A stretch of DNA of 64,000 nucleotides from Cryptomeria japonica (lineage: Eukaryota > Streptophyta > Pinopsida > Cupressales > Cupressaceae). Below the pieces are notes generated by a model. It did not search any database. It was not told the DNA's origin and was given only the letters and a program-made list of their open reading frames with translations. How positions within the stretch are numbered: position 1 is the first letter of the stretch; the number at the start of each line of letters is the position of its first letter. The DNA lies in NCBI RefSeq assembly GCF_030272615.1, contig NC_081409.1:615332755-615396754 (forward strand), read 5' to 3'. Of this stretch, positions 1 through 11,220 are shown one piece after another. A program made the translations under genes and the position numbers.

Positions 1-272
1 GCTAATGGCTCATTGGGGATCACTCCAAAGTCTTTTAGCATGGGAGTCATGAACAGATCTAAAAATTGATATGAATTATAGGAGGCCAGTAGCAAAGGTG
101 TCTAGCAGTACACCGACATTACATTTCTAGATTCATCATAAGTGGCCAAGCACATGAACTACCCGAAGAAAGCCTCATTTTGGTGCAAAATCAAGTGCAC
201 AAATACTGAAGAGAATCTAAAGCGCCGCAACTACTGGAACTCAAATATTTACTTAATAATGGCCCTGGCAAT
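1..272 (-). pseudogene. Left fragment of the accessory ORF split by E1
   Basis: On the minus strand this stretch reads as a protein-like frame with about four TAA/TAG stops, each one C-to-T step from CAA or CAG. The frame is the exact continuation of the ORF at 11216-11958 once E1 and one TSD copy are removed. The reading runs off the left edge, so the C-terminus is not visible. I do not recognise the protein; it is rich in Phe, Leu and Tyr and has no motif I can name. Confidence 0.55.
268..272. repeat. E1 target site duplication, left copy (gcaat)
   Basis: The pentamer gcaat directly precedes the TG of the 5' LTR and is repeated directly after the CA of the 3' LTR at 11216-11220. Confidence 0.93.
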
Positions 273-1538
273 TGATAAGTTGATTCTTTGACATGTTTTT
301 TATCATGACTCTTAGGTTTTTGGCATCTTTTGGGTTGCATTGTGATAGTAAAGTATTGTGAATTGACTATATGTAATCTATGTTTTAAATCTGAACTTAT
401 GAAATCATGTTTGAACTTTGTCGGTTAATTCTTGCAGCCATGCCAATTTATTCCTACAGCAAAATGATTTGTCCTTGTGATATGCAGATTATTTAGGATA
501 ATGTCATATGTGAGTTAATGAATCTATTAATTGAGTAAGATACATATGAATGTCCTTGTATGTTGTTTTTGTTTTAGTGCAGATAATAATTGATGTTGCG
601 GTGGATGATTTTCTTTCGCGCCTGAGGACTGGAGAATCACGTTCAGATAACTGGAGGTCAAACTGAAGGGGATTCGAGCAAGCACAATGTATGGCATAAT
701 CAGAGCAGTTGTACTTCACCATGGGAGTTTAACTCTAGTGCATATTGAATTCACAAAATATCGCTTTGGCGTGCAAAGACTGTGGTTCGGTTTCAGAATC
801 CACGGTTCCTGTAGCCAAGCTCTTACTTATCTCCTTCATCTGACAATAATCCGCCTCTTCTTCTGGGCATAATTTGAGTTGTCCATTGTAGTTGATCTTT
901 TCTTTATAATAAGCTCTTCCTTCTTTCTTAGAGTTAGACAAGATGGAAAGGAATTGAGTAGAGTTTTGACAAGCATTCTAAATTTTCTCTTTTAGAATAT
1001 GTAATCATTTTCAGGAAGAAATGAATAAAGAATATGTTGTTATGATCTGTTAAAAGTATTTTGCTAGAAGTTTTATATCACTCATCCAAGGGGGCCCACT
1101 TGGTGAGTGATCCTGTGTTTATGATCATTGAAGTTAGTTTTTACTTAGTTGCAGTAGAAGTTCATGACTAGATTGTTCCTGTAGCCACTGGAAATAGATC
1201 TGTTGATTGTTCCTGTAGCCAAGACAGAATGGTGTGATTTCTGTTATTTTCATTAGATCATTCTAGCGGTGTTTTGTGAAGCTTTCATGTAGTTTTTTAT
1301 GATTTCCATTCCTGCCTTTCCTTTCTGCATAATGTTAGTTACTGTAGTAATGCAGAATAATCATTTAAGGAGCTTAGTGCATATATATTGCAGACCCATT
1401 TCAAGTTTTACGTTCTTGGATTGATAACTAAATGAACACCAGCCATGAAAATAGTAAACTCTACCATATGAATGTCCAAACTTCGGATTGAGATTTCAAT
1501 TAGAGGTATTATTATTATCATTATAGTTGGGGTAGACA
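273..1538 (+). repeat. E1 5' LTR
   Basis: Begins tgataagttg and ends ggggtagaca. It is the same length as the copy at 9950-11215 and about 95% identical by eye. Small ORFs inside it (for example 687-872) recur in the other LTR and are not genes. Short motifs of the type TTCCTGTAGCC occur repeatedly, near 806, 1176 and 1210. Confidence 0.95.
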
Positions 1539-1542
1539 TTTT

Positions 1543-1558
1543 TGGTGTCGTTGCCGGA
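1543..1558 (+). other. E1 primer binding site, tRNA-Asp-like
   Basis: Four bases after the LTR the sequence reads TGGTGTCGTTGCCGGA. It differs at two positions from the complement of the plant tRNA-Asp 3' end used by Athila/Tat elements, as recalled from that family. Confidence 0.75.
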
Positions 1559-1631
1559 TATGGTGTCAAGCTAAGAATCTTTTATGATTATTTTAGTTTC
1601 TAGTTAATTGTTTGAAATTTCATGAATCTGC

Positions 1632-3488
1632 ATGCATCATAGAAGAAGAGATGTCAGAGGTAGATTTCTGCCCACTCATCCTACTCATATAGAAGATAAT
1701 TTCCCAGATATAAACCCTTTTGCTAAACTGTATCAAGTCCCACAGAATTTGAATCACCCTGAGTCTGAATTTCTAGAAGGTAGTCTTCAGTTCCTTTTTG
1801 GTCCACAAGAAAAAGAATTTCCTATAGTAACAACCCCCACAAGTCTAATGCAAGGGAACCCACCTCCTGTTGGGAATAATCCACCACCACCACTTGGTCC
1901 AACGTTTGAGTTTCCCATCTCTGACCAGCATGATAATGCTAACCTCAAGAACATTCCAGCATCTTCACTTCCTAAATTCTATGGGTTGGTGATAGAGGAT
2001 TTGGATACATTTTTGTTTGAGTTTGATGTTCTCTGTAGGAGTTTTGACAATACTACAGATGCCCATAGACTCAAAAATTTTCTAGCCACTTTGAAGGAGT
2101 CATCCTTGAGATGTTTTATGAGCTTGGGTAGTAGCACAATCAACACATGGGATGAGATGAAATAGTTGTTTCTTGCAAAATACAAAGATTATTGTAGAGG
2201 CACTGATCGTCCTGGGGATGATATCTTTACAATGACACAAACTGAAGATGAGAGCCTTGAGGATTATCTGGAAAGGTTTTTGTTTAGTGTCAAGAAGTCC
2301 AATCATAGTACTCTAAATGAAGATTCCCTCAAATTGATATTCTTGAGGGGTATCAGTGATGAATGCACTGATTCCTTAGATCTCATGGGAGGAGGTGACA
2401 TTACACAATCTACTTGGGCTAAAATAGGACAAATTTACAAGAAGTATTCCAGATCTACTTCTAAGAAGAATAGGAGATTTAAGCCAGGGGCACCATCATC
2501 AGCATCTGGAACTAGAGTTTCTAGATTGGAACTTAGCCATCTATTAAAAGATTTCAAGGAAGACATTATAAACAATATGGCTACTCAATTGGATACATTG
2601 GCAGCTAAGAAGAAGCATGAGGAAGCTGATGCATTTCTTGCAGAATTCTATCCTCATTGTAAGCAGCGGAAGAAAGATTGCAGATGTAAGATGGTTGCAA
2701 ATGTTGGAGTACCTGATTTCAAACCAATTCAAGGTGAGGATGAACAAGTCTTCTATGCTTCTCAAAGAAGACCAAATTTTCAAAGACAAGGTATGCCACC
2801 CAATCCACTTTCCTTTTCTGGTTATAGTGGTAATTCTTATGCACCAAATAACCAATGGCAACCACAGTATTCTCAAAATTTTGGTAACTATCCACATTGG
2901 TATGGATCACAAGGTCAAGGACAGCAATTTTCTAATCAAATCCTCTAGTGGCAGCAGCCACAGGGAAATTGGTATCCACCTCAGGGTCTAGGGAACCATT
3001 TTCAAGGGAATTGGCAACCTACCTCTCAATGGAGAGGAAACCCATCATGGCCATCCCAATCTTTTGGATATCAGCCCCCTGCTTAGCAGCCACAACCTCT
3101 TGCATTAATGCCTCCTCCTACAGCTACAGCTGCACCTCCTAAGCCAACGCAGTTGCCTACTCAACCATTGCTTAATCCAAATATCAAATCTCAGCAACAA
3201 AAACAAGCTTATTCAGCTGATGCTAATCAATACCCAACCTGTTCTTTATCACTAGATGATATTCACCTTCGATCTAGGACAACTCTACCTAATCCCTCTC
3301 ATCTGGTTATTACTGAGGTACAAGAAGAGCAACCAAGCTCTGATCCTAAAGATATAATACCTCAGAATCAAATATTACCACCATTTCCCCATAGACTGAA
3401 AGACAAAGAAGTTTTCACTGAACAACAGCAAAGCTTTGATATTCTTGATCAACTGAAGCACATTTGTGTTAAAATTCCATTGTTGTAA
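1632..3488 (+). pseudogene. gag: E1 gag (capsid region and Q/P/N-rich tail), four in-frame stops
   Basis: One continuous frame from ATG 1632, interrupted by TAG at 2163, 2946 and 3084 and TAA at 3486, all one C-to-T step from CAG or CAA. The middle (about residues 110-290) has the retrotransposon capsid pattern: LPKFYG, then an 'NTWDEMK' segment followed by a long helical region with EDYLERF and LIFLRGI. The C-terminal third is rich in Gln, Pro, Asn and Tyr. No CCHC zinc knuckle is seen; a Cys/His cluster near 2660 does not fit the spacing. Gag would package element RNA. The same frame continues into the protease, so gag-pol was a single ORF. Confidence 0.85.
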
Positions 3489-3521
3489 GCAATAAAGGAT
3501 GTCCCTATATATGGTAAGGCA

Positions 3522-4214
3522 TTGAGAGAAGCATGCCTAAAGAAACCTGGCAGAAAGAAAAAGGATGCACAAATAGTTCATGTTATGGGTCAATTGGCTG
3601 ATATTATGTTACAAAAAATTGCTATTCTAAAGTATTCTGATCCAGGTAGTCCTGTTGCGAGTATAGTCATTAATGGTAGTCAAATAAAAAATGTTTTAGT
3701 TGATCTAGGGGCAGCCATTAATGTAATGACAAGGGAAGTAATGAAACATCTAGAGATCAATAGTTTAAGGGCTACACCCACAGTTCTCCAACTTGTTGAT
3801 GGTTCTGCAGTAAGACTTGATGGTATCATAGAAGATATAGTAGTTATTCTAAATACCTGAGAATATCTTGCAGACTTTATGATTTTATCTCCAAAAGCAA
3901 CATTGGGAGGATATCCAGTCATTTTGGGAAGACCATGGCTTGCCACAGCTGATGCATATATTGGGTGTAGATCAGGAGACATGACTATTTCAGATGGCAG
4001 TTCCATAAAAACATTAGCCTTGTATTCCCCAGCACAACCTCAGCTTGAGCAGCAGCAGACTGTTTGGCCTATTTTGGGAGAGGAATCTAAAGAAATTGAC
4101 TCTATTAATCACCTTATGATGATTAATCGAGTGCCACTCATGCAGTTATATGATGAAGAATCAATTCTTTATAAGGTCCTGATAAATGAATTAATAGAAG
4201 ACCAAGAATTATAG
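3522..4214 (+). pseudogene. E1 aspartic protease region
   Basis: Same frame as gag, broken by TGA at 3858 and TAG at 4212. The retropepsin core is recognisable: hydrophobic strand ASIVINGSQ, then VDLGAAINVM where DSGA or DTGA is expected, then the second-lobe motif GGYPVILGRPWLA near 3900-3940. The active-site Ser/Thr has become Leu, so this copy is probably inactive. Its role would be to cleave the gag-pol polyprotein. Confidence 0.82.
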
Positions 4215-4289
4215 GAATTTGTTCTGAATATTGCAGGTTTGGACTTTCCTATAGCCACTGATATCTTGCATACCTTGTTGCCATAGGAA

Positions 4290-5800
4290 TTGTCTTATTC
4301 TCATTTTTTTGATATAAATCAGATTGATCTTACTATCAAGATAGAGGTGGAGTTAAATAAATATTTGAACATCAATAAGAATATAGCAGATACTCAAAAG
4401 GATAGCCTAGTGGACTTGCTGAAACTTCATAGAAATGTTTTTGCATGGGATTACAGGCATATGAATGAAATTGATCTAGTAGTTTGTACTCATCGTATTT
4501 ACATAAAGGATGAGTGTTGCCCCCTTAGACAACCTCAAAGAAGAGTCAACCCTGCCTTGAAGGAGATAGTTATAGAAGAATTGCAGAAATTGTTGAAAGC
4601 TGGGTTTATCTATCCTATCTTTGACAGTCAATGGGTATCACCTTTGGTGATAGTTCCTAAAAAGGGAGGCAAATGGAGAGTATGTGTTGATTATAGAGCT
4701 TTGAACTTAGCCACAAGGAAGGATCATTTTCCATTGCCATTTGTGGATCAGGTATTGGATTCTCTTGCTGGTAAGAGATATTTTTCATTCGTAGATGGAT
4801 TTAGTGGCTATAATCAGATACAAATAGCTTCCGAGGATCAGGAGAAAACAACATTTACTTGCCCATGGCGCACATATGCATATTCTGTTCTTCCTTTTGG
4901 GTTGTGTAATGCTCCAACCACTTTTCAAAGGGCAGTGATCAGTATTTTTTCTGATATTTCTCAAGATATTATGAAAATTTACATGCATGACTTTACAACT
5001 TATGGCTCTGAATTTGATCAAGCATTAGGTAATTTGAAGAAAGTTTTGTAGCGGTGTGAAGACTACAACTTGTCTCTAAACAGTGAGAAGTGTTTCATTA
5101 TGATGGAAGAAGGAATAGTCCTTGGTCATCATATATATGTACAAGGCATACAAGTGGATCCAGCAAAGATTGAGGTTATTCAGCATATTAATAACCCTGT
5201 GAAGCAGAAAGATGTGAGAAGTTTTCTTGGCCATACTGGATACTACAGAAGGTTTATCAAAGATTTCAGTAAAATAGCAAGTCCCTTATATTCACTACTT
5301 ACTAAAGATGTAGAATTTAAATGGACCTTAGCATGCAATGAAGCTTTTTTAAAGCTTAATCATGTTTTGACTCAAGCATCAGTTCTAAAAGGACCAAATT
5401 GGTCTCTACCATTCCAAATCCATACTGATGCATCTGATTATGTCGTAGGAGCAATGCTGGGACAAAAAGTTGACAAGTTGGAAAATGTAATATATTATAT
5501 CAGTAAGAATTTGCAGGGACCTGAATTGAATTATACATTTACTGAAAAGGAAATGCTAGCTGTCATATATGCCCTTAACAAGTTTAGACACTATGTTATA
5601 GGGTATCTCATATTTGTGCATACAGATCATACTGCAATTAGATATCTCATGAATAAGCCATCAATCACCGGTAGATTGGCTCAGTGGTTATTGTTGATGC
5701 AAGAATTTGATATCACAGTTGTTGATAAGCCAGGGAAGTCTAATGTTGTTGCAGATTATCTTTCACATCTTCAATTGCAGGAAGATTCTACAATGATAGA
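4290..5800 (+). pseudogene. E1 reverse transcriptase and RNase H
   Basis: Same frame, with one stop (TAG 5049) inside it. RT blocks run in order: VNPALKEIV, GFIYPI, WVSPLVIVPKK, RVCVDYRALN, FVDGFSGYNQI, LPFGLCNAP, and the catalytic box at 4980-4991, which reads YMHD instead of YMDD, so the second catalytic Asp position is lost. RT connection and thumb follow (FLGHTGYYRRFI). RNase H starts near 5410 with HTDAS, then FTEKEMLA and VHTDHTAI, so its acidic residues are present. There is no second, archaeal-type RNase H, unlike E2, E3 and E6. Confidence 0.9.
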
Positions 5801-7285
5801 TGATACTTTTCTAGATGAGCATTTGTTTCTCATGCAGGCTCATACTCCTTGGTATGCTGATATTGCCAACTATTTAGCTGTAGCTAAGATGCCAATTTCT
5901 TTTTCTCATATGGAAAGAAGGTTGCTAGTCGAAAAAAGTTTTAACTTTTCATGGATTGTTGATTGTCTATTTTATATTGGACCTGACCAAGTTATGCAAA
6001 GATGTATCAAAGAAGATGAAACATATGACATCCTGCATGCATGTCATGATGAACCATGTGGAGGTCATTTTGCTGCCAAAAAGATAGCACTAAAAATACT
6101 CAATACCAAATACTATTGGCCTACATTACACAAGGATGTAGCTCAATAGACAAGGAAATGTGATAGATGTCAGCGAATGGGCAGACCTACAAAATCTGAT
6201 GAGATGCCACTATATCCTCAAATATTTGTTACACCATTTGAAAGTGGGGATTAGATTTTGTTGGCCCCATTGATCCACCTTCTAATGGGAAATATTATAT
6301 CTTGGTATGTACAAACTATGTAACAAAATGGGTAGAAGCTAAAGCTATGCAGCATGCAAGAGATAATAAGGTGGCTGAGTTTCTCTATGAAGAAATATTT
6401 ACAAGGTATGGAGTACCAAGGAAAATTGTCTCAGATCAAGGACCTCAATTTACATCAACATTGATAAAAGCTTTGGTCAATGAATACAATATAAGACACA
6501 AGAAATATACTCCATATCATCCATAGTCTAATTAACAAGTAGAAGTTACCAATAGAGAGCTTGAGGCTATTCTTACAAAAGCAGTGTCTATCCACAAGAA
6601 AGATTGGTCTCATTGACTTTCAGAGGCAATTTGGGCTTATAGAACAACATGGAAAACACCAATTGGATTCACACCTTTTGAGATGGTTTATGGCAAAACA
6701 ACAATGATGCCTATTGAATTTGAGCATAAAACCTTGAGAATAGCTCTACAACTAAATATGACATTGTCTGAAGCACAGAAGGAATGCATTCAGCAATTAA
6801 ATGCTCTTGATGAATGGAGGAAGATAGTTGTTCAATAGACAAAATTGATTCAAAACCAAAGAGCAAGATGACATGATAAATATATCAAAGAAAAGAAATT
6901 CAAAGTTGGTGACTGGGCACTCCTGTATGATTCTAGATATAAAGATGCTATGGGAAAACTCCAAACAATGTGGTTAGTTCCTTATGAGGTAGAAGAAGTT
7001 TTTCAAAATGGAGCAGTCCGTTTGTCCACAATAGATCCTGTTCGATTTAAACTCTTAGTGAATGGACACTGACTATGACTTTATCACAAGCCAGCTACTA
7101 GAGAAGAGTTCCTGCAGTAGTTTGCTCCACAAAGTGAAATAAAAGCTCCTGCAGCAAATGGCAAGGTTCCTGCAGCAACTGCTAATGATTTGGTATCAAT
7201 TCATGAGCTTCCCATTGCACTTGAGCATATTGATAAAGGTGATGTTCCTGCAACCTCTGCAATGAACTTATTTACCGTATCATAA
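5801..7285 (+). pseudogene. E1 integrase, frameshifted
   Basis: The HHCC zinc finger lies at about 6030-6180 (HDEPCGGHF, then CDRCQRMG). A TAG at 6147 and a one-base loss at about 6240 separate it from the catalytic core, which continues in another frame: WGLDFVGP from 6245, then the ISDQGPQF-like block VSDQGPQFTS, then a V-E-V-T-N box carrying the catalytic Glu near 6545. Stops follow at about 6524, 6533, 6614, 6836 and 6869. The C-terminal portion has a GDWALLYDSR strand. The frame ends at TAA 7283-7285. No chromodomain is visible. Confidence 0.87.
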
Positions 7286-7737
7286 TAAAATATTTCCATG
7301 GGAATATTGTTCTCCGTACATAAAGTTTCATCCACTACATTTCATTCCACTTTCTTACCTGTCACTTCATTTCATTTCGCCATCATTTTCACCCAATTGT
7401 AGGTACGTGTATATTGTACTTTATTTTAATTATGCATTTATTAGTTCATTATGATTTTATCCTGTTTAAATCCGCTCCAAACCTGAAATCTCGTCAGCTT
7501 GTGTGGACACATTCTAGGTTAAGTTGGGGGGGGTACTTTATGGTCCTTTTTCCAATAAGATTTATTATCAGTTTTTTGATACCCCGAATTGATTTCCTAA
7601 CTGACATTACTTATGATGATTATTATTTCACGCAAGTGAATAATAAGGTCTACTACCAAAATTAAGATATGTAGATTTTAGTTTTTTGCAAAACTGTCAA
7701 ACATTTTGGTGAAGTTGTAGAAGTATCAGAGTAAAAA
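7286..7737 (+). other. E1 spacer between pol and the accessory ORF
   Basis: AT-rich stretch without a supportable gene; a short ORF at 7414-7665 is not protein-like. It contains the second PPT-like tract at 7521-7533. Confidence 0.6.
7521..7533 (+). other. Internal PPT-like tract
   Basis: aagttgggggggg here nearly repeats the true PPT at 9936-9949. It lies between pol and the accessory ORF. Confidence 0.6.
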
Positions 7738-9937
7738 ATGGGTGGTGATCTAATTCACCATGAGCCAATGGTCCATGAAGGGTTGCTGCAGGATGTTGTT
7801 TGTGAGCATTATTTCTGAAACCATGGCTGGTTGGATTATTTCTTGAAAATCAAGGATTACAACGATGAAATAGCTGTGAAATTTATGCATTCCTTTGATG
7901 AAGGAGAAGCTACAGTTAAAGGGTTGAAGGTAAGTGCTACGAAGCAGTGAATTGCAGAGGTCACAGGGTTGCTATAGGAAGGAGAACTCTTTCCAGAATC
8001 AAAAGATGCAAGGAGTGTAGGGGCAGAATTCATAATTTCTAGTGACAAACCCTTAATGGTGGATAGACAAGGGACTAGAAGGGTTTCTTTACCAGCACAT
8101 TGGCCTCATGTAGCTTTGTATGTTATAAAATATATTACATGTGAAGGGCAGTATTCAAATCTGTATTCACTTCATTTAAAGTTACTTAGTCATCTGCATC
8201 ATGGCCGGTGAGTTAATGTCCCTAATTTCTTATACCATCTCATTTCTATAAGTGCTAAAGAGACTCGAAAGTATGGAAATCGCTCTATTAGCTATCATGG
8301 ACTGGTTAAGTTGCTTGTTGTTGAAGGAGCCACAATTATTATGGAAGAAAATATTGAAGCAGAGTCAATCGAAGAACAACCTTCTATTTCTCTTCAAAGA
8401 GATTCACCTGTTTTGCAAAGGGAAGGAAAAGAATTGGAAAAGGATGAATCAGATGAAGAATTTGTTATCCGGTCGCAAGAAATGCAGATTCCTCCTGTAG
8501 CCAAGAGGCGTTGAACAAAAAAAAAAACTCCTGTAGCCGTTTCAAAAGTGTATGTAAGGAGAACAAGAAGGAGGACATAGAAGACTCAACCTGTGAGTAA
8601 TCCAGCAGAGGTTATTGCAGTAGAAACTTCAGAAGAAGATGTTGTAGAGAAAGAAATGCAAGAAAACCCTATGGAAGAGGAAATTCAAGAAAACCCTACA
8701 GAAGAAAAAATCCAAGAAGAAATTCAAGAAGAAGTTGAAATGGATAAGCTAGCAAATCTTGATTCTGTGGCATTGCAATGTGAAGAGATTGTTGATGATG
8801 TTCTACAGCAACCTGAAGAAAATTTGGGAGATATGTACTCAGAATGAGGAGTTTATTGAAGAAATTTCACAATCTAAGGTAGGACCTATTAGACCTCCTT
8901 TATCCCTAAGTAGTTTATCAATTGCTTTAACATTTTTTAGGCAATGGGAAATAGAGAAGGATAGGTTGCAGGGGATAATTAATAAGCAGCAAAAAGATAT
9001 TGAAAAGAAAGATAATAGAATTGAGGAATTAGAAACTAAGGTAGAAATGATTTATGGTATATTTCCTGAGATGATACAGTGTAGGGCACCCCGAAGAGTT
9101 TATGCAGTACATTTGAAAGAGCGGTATCTGAATTTCAGACTAAACCGCTTTGTTAGGGACCTTAATCCATCCTTGGAAACACCTGAAGAATTCTATCATA
9201 CTTATCAAACCTCTCCACATGTTGTAAGAAATTTGTTATGTGAATTATATTTACATAACTATGTTGTACCCCAAGATAGAGAATGGAATCATTTATTGTA
9301 TATTGGGGATATCCATCTCAGAGCTTTAATGTCATGGATCCAAAATGAGATGATCATAGGACCACAAGCCAGGGAGTTTGAAAAATTAGAGCTTGACTGT
9401 CCATTACCATTGAGAAGGGAATCAGAAGCACCCAGGGTTCTGTATTATGTTTGGAAAAAGTTGCTAATAAGAGATGATGTTAGTAAGATAGTACTTCCAA
9501 TGAGAGAGGAAGTCTATCAAACATATGAGCATTTGGTTCAGACCCACAGGACAACCACACTAGAAGGGTTTACTTAACACTGGAATAATCTACCAGATCA
9601 TTTAAAACTAGGAGAACCTTACTCATTACAGAATTTTCATGCAGCCATACAAAGAGCCTCCAGATACATACACCTAGGGAGGGAGAAAGCCAACAACTGG
9701 TTGCCATTGATCTTTCAGCCTCCGATCCTTATGTGGCCACTTTTGGCATGCCAACCAACAGAACAAAATTATGATGCAGTTGTAGAAGGAACAGCTAGAT
9801 GGTCCAGGTTGGAGAAAATGAAAGGATTTTATTGGAATTTTTTTCCCAAGGGAATTGGACAGGACACTGTTGGTGATTTCAGAGTTTCAGCAAAAATCAG
9901 AAATTTTCCTTTTGCTGCAGGAGCAGCAAACCCTTAA
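7738..9937 (+). pseudogene. E1 post-pol (env-position) accessory ORF
   Basis: A single decayed frame starts at ATG 7738. Stops are TGA 7816, TGA 7948, TAG 7975, TGA 8209, TGA 8512 and TAG 8578, mostly one step from CGA or CAG. A frameshift at about 8830-8850 moves the reading to the next frame, which runs with one TAA (9575) to 9937. The N-terminal 160 residues look globular (WLDYFLKIKDYN; LHLKLLSHLHH); the middle is Glu-rich with probable coiled coil (near 8980-9050); the C-terminal part resembles a second globular domain (LYLHNYVVPQDREWNHLLY). I see no signal peptide or clear membrane span, so an envelope role is not supported. The position matches the extra ORF of Athila-type elements. Confidence 0.7.
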
Positions 9938-9949
9938 AGTTGGGGGGCA
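9936..9949 (+). other. E1 polypurine tract
   Basis: aaagttggggggca lies directly before the 3' LTR and would prime plus-strand DNA synthesis. Confidence 0.88.
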
Positions 9950-11215
9950 TGATAAGTTGATGCTTTGACATGTTTTTTATCATGACTCTTAGGTTTTTGG
10001 CATCTTTTGGGTTGCATTGTGATAGTAAAGTATTGTGAATTGACTATATATAATCCATGTTTTAAATCTGAACTTATGAAATCATGTTTGAACTTTGTCA
10101 GTTAATTCCTACAGCCATGTCAATTTATTCCTGCAGTCAAATGATTTGTCCCTGTGATATGCGGATTATTTAGGATAATGTCATATGTGATTTAATGAAT
10201 GTGATAATTGAGAAAGATACATATGCATGTCCTTGTATGTTGTTTTTGTTTTAGTGCAGATAATAATTGATGTTGTGGTGGATGATTTTCTTTCGCGCCT
10301 AAGGACTGGAGAATCACGTTCAGATAACTGGAGGTCAAACTGAAGGGGATTCGAGCAAGCACAATGTATGGCATAATCAGAGCAGTTGTAATTCACCATG
10401 GGAGTTTAACTCTAGTGCATATTGAATTCACAAAATATCGCTTTGGCGTGCAAAGACTATGGTTCGATTTCAGGATCCATGGTTCCTACAGCGAAACTCT
10501 CAGTTATCTCCTTCATCTGACAATAATCTGCCTCTTCTTCTGGGCGTAATTTGAGTTGTCCATTGTAGTTGATCTTTTATTTATAATAAGCTCTTCCTTC
10601 TTTCTTAGAGTTAGATAAGATGGAAAGAAATTGAGCAGAGTTTTGACAAGCATTCTGAACTTTCTCTTTTAGAATATGTAATCATTTTTAAGAAGAAATG
10701 AATAAAGAATATGTTGTTATGATCTGTTAAAAGTATTTTGTTGGAAGTTTGATATCACTCATCCAAGGGGGCCCACTTGGTGAGTGATTTTGTGTTTATG
10801 ATCATTGAAGTTAGTTTTTACTTAGTTGTAGTAGAAGTTCATGACTGGATTGTTCCTGCAGCCACTGGAAATAGATCTGATGACTGTTCCTGCAGCCAAG
10901 ATAGAACGGTGTGATTTCTGTTATTTTCATTAGATCATTCCAGCAGTTTTCTATGAAGCTTTCATGTAGTCTTTTATGATTTCCATTCCTGCCTTTCCTT
11001 TCTACATAATGTTAGTTACTGCAGTAATGCAGAATAATCATTTAAGGAGCTTAGTGCATATATATTGTAGACCCATTTCAAGTTTTATGTTCCTGGATTG
11101 ATAACTAAATGAACACCAGCCATGAAAATAGTAAACTCTACCATATGAATGTCCAAACTTCGGATTGAGATTTCAATTAGAGGTATTATTATTATCATTA
11201 TAATTGGGGTAGACA
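9950..11215 (+). repeat. E1 3' LTR
   Basis: 1266 bp, aligned base for base with the 5' LTR, ending agaca before the TSD. Most differences are C/T or G/A. Confidence 0.95.
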
Positions 11216-11220
11216 GCAAT
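11216..11220. repeat. E1 target site duplication, right copy (gcaat)
   Basis: Matches 268-272 exactly. Confidence 0.93.

Larger units (their letters stand above)
273..11215 (+). mobile_element. E1: complete Ty3/gypsy element with post-pol ORF (Athila-like organisation)
   Basis: 10.9-kb element bounded by 1266-bp LTRs that start TG and end CA, with a perfect 5-bp TSD. Internal order is PBS, gag, PR, RT, RNase H, INT, an internal PPT-like tract, a long extra ORF and the true PPT. A tRNA-Asp-type PBS, a single RNase H and an env-position ORF are features of the Athila lineage. The integrase wording also resembles other non-chromoviral groups, so the lineage is only provisional. Hand alignment of the LTRs gives about 66 differences (about 5%), mostly transitions. 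Many stops and at least two frameshifts make it inactive. Confidence 0.92.

Noticed and set aside
687-941. Small ORFs repeated near 10180-10549
   Set aside because: Both copies lie in E1 LTRs; no coding character.
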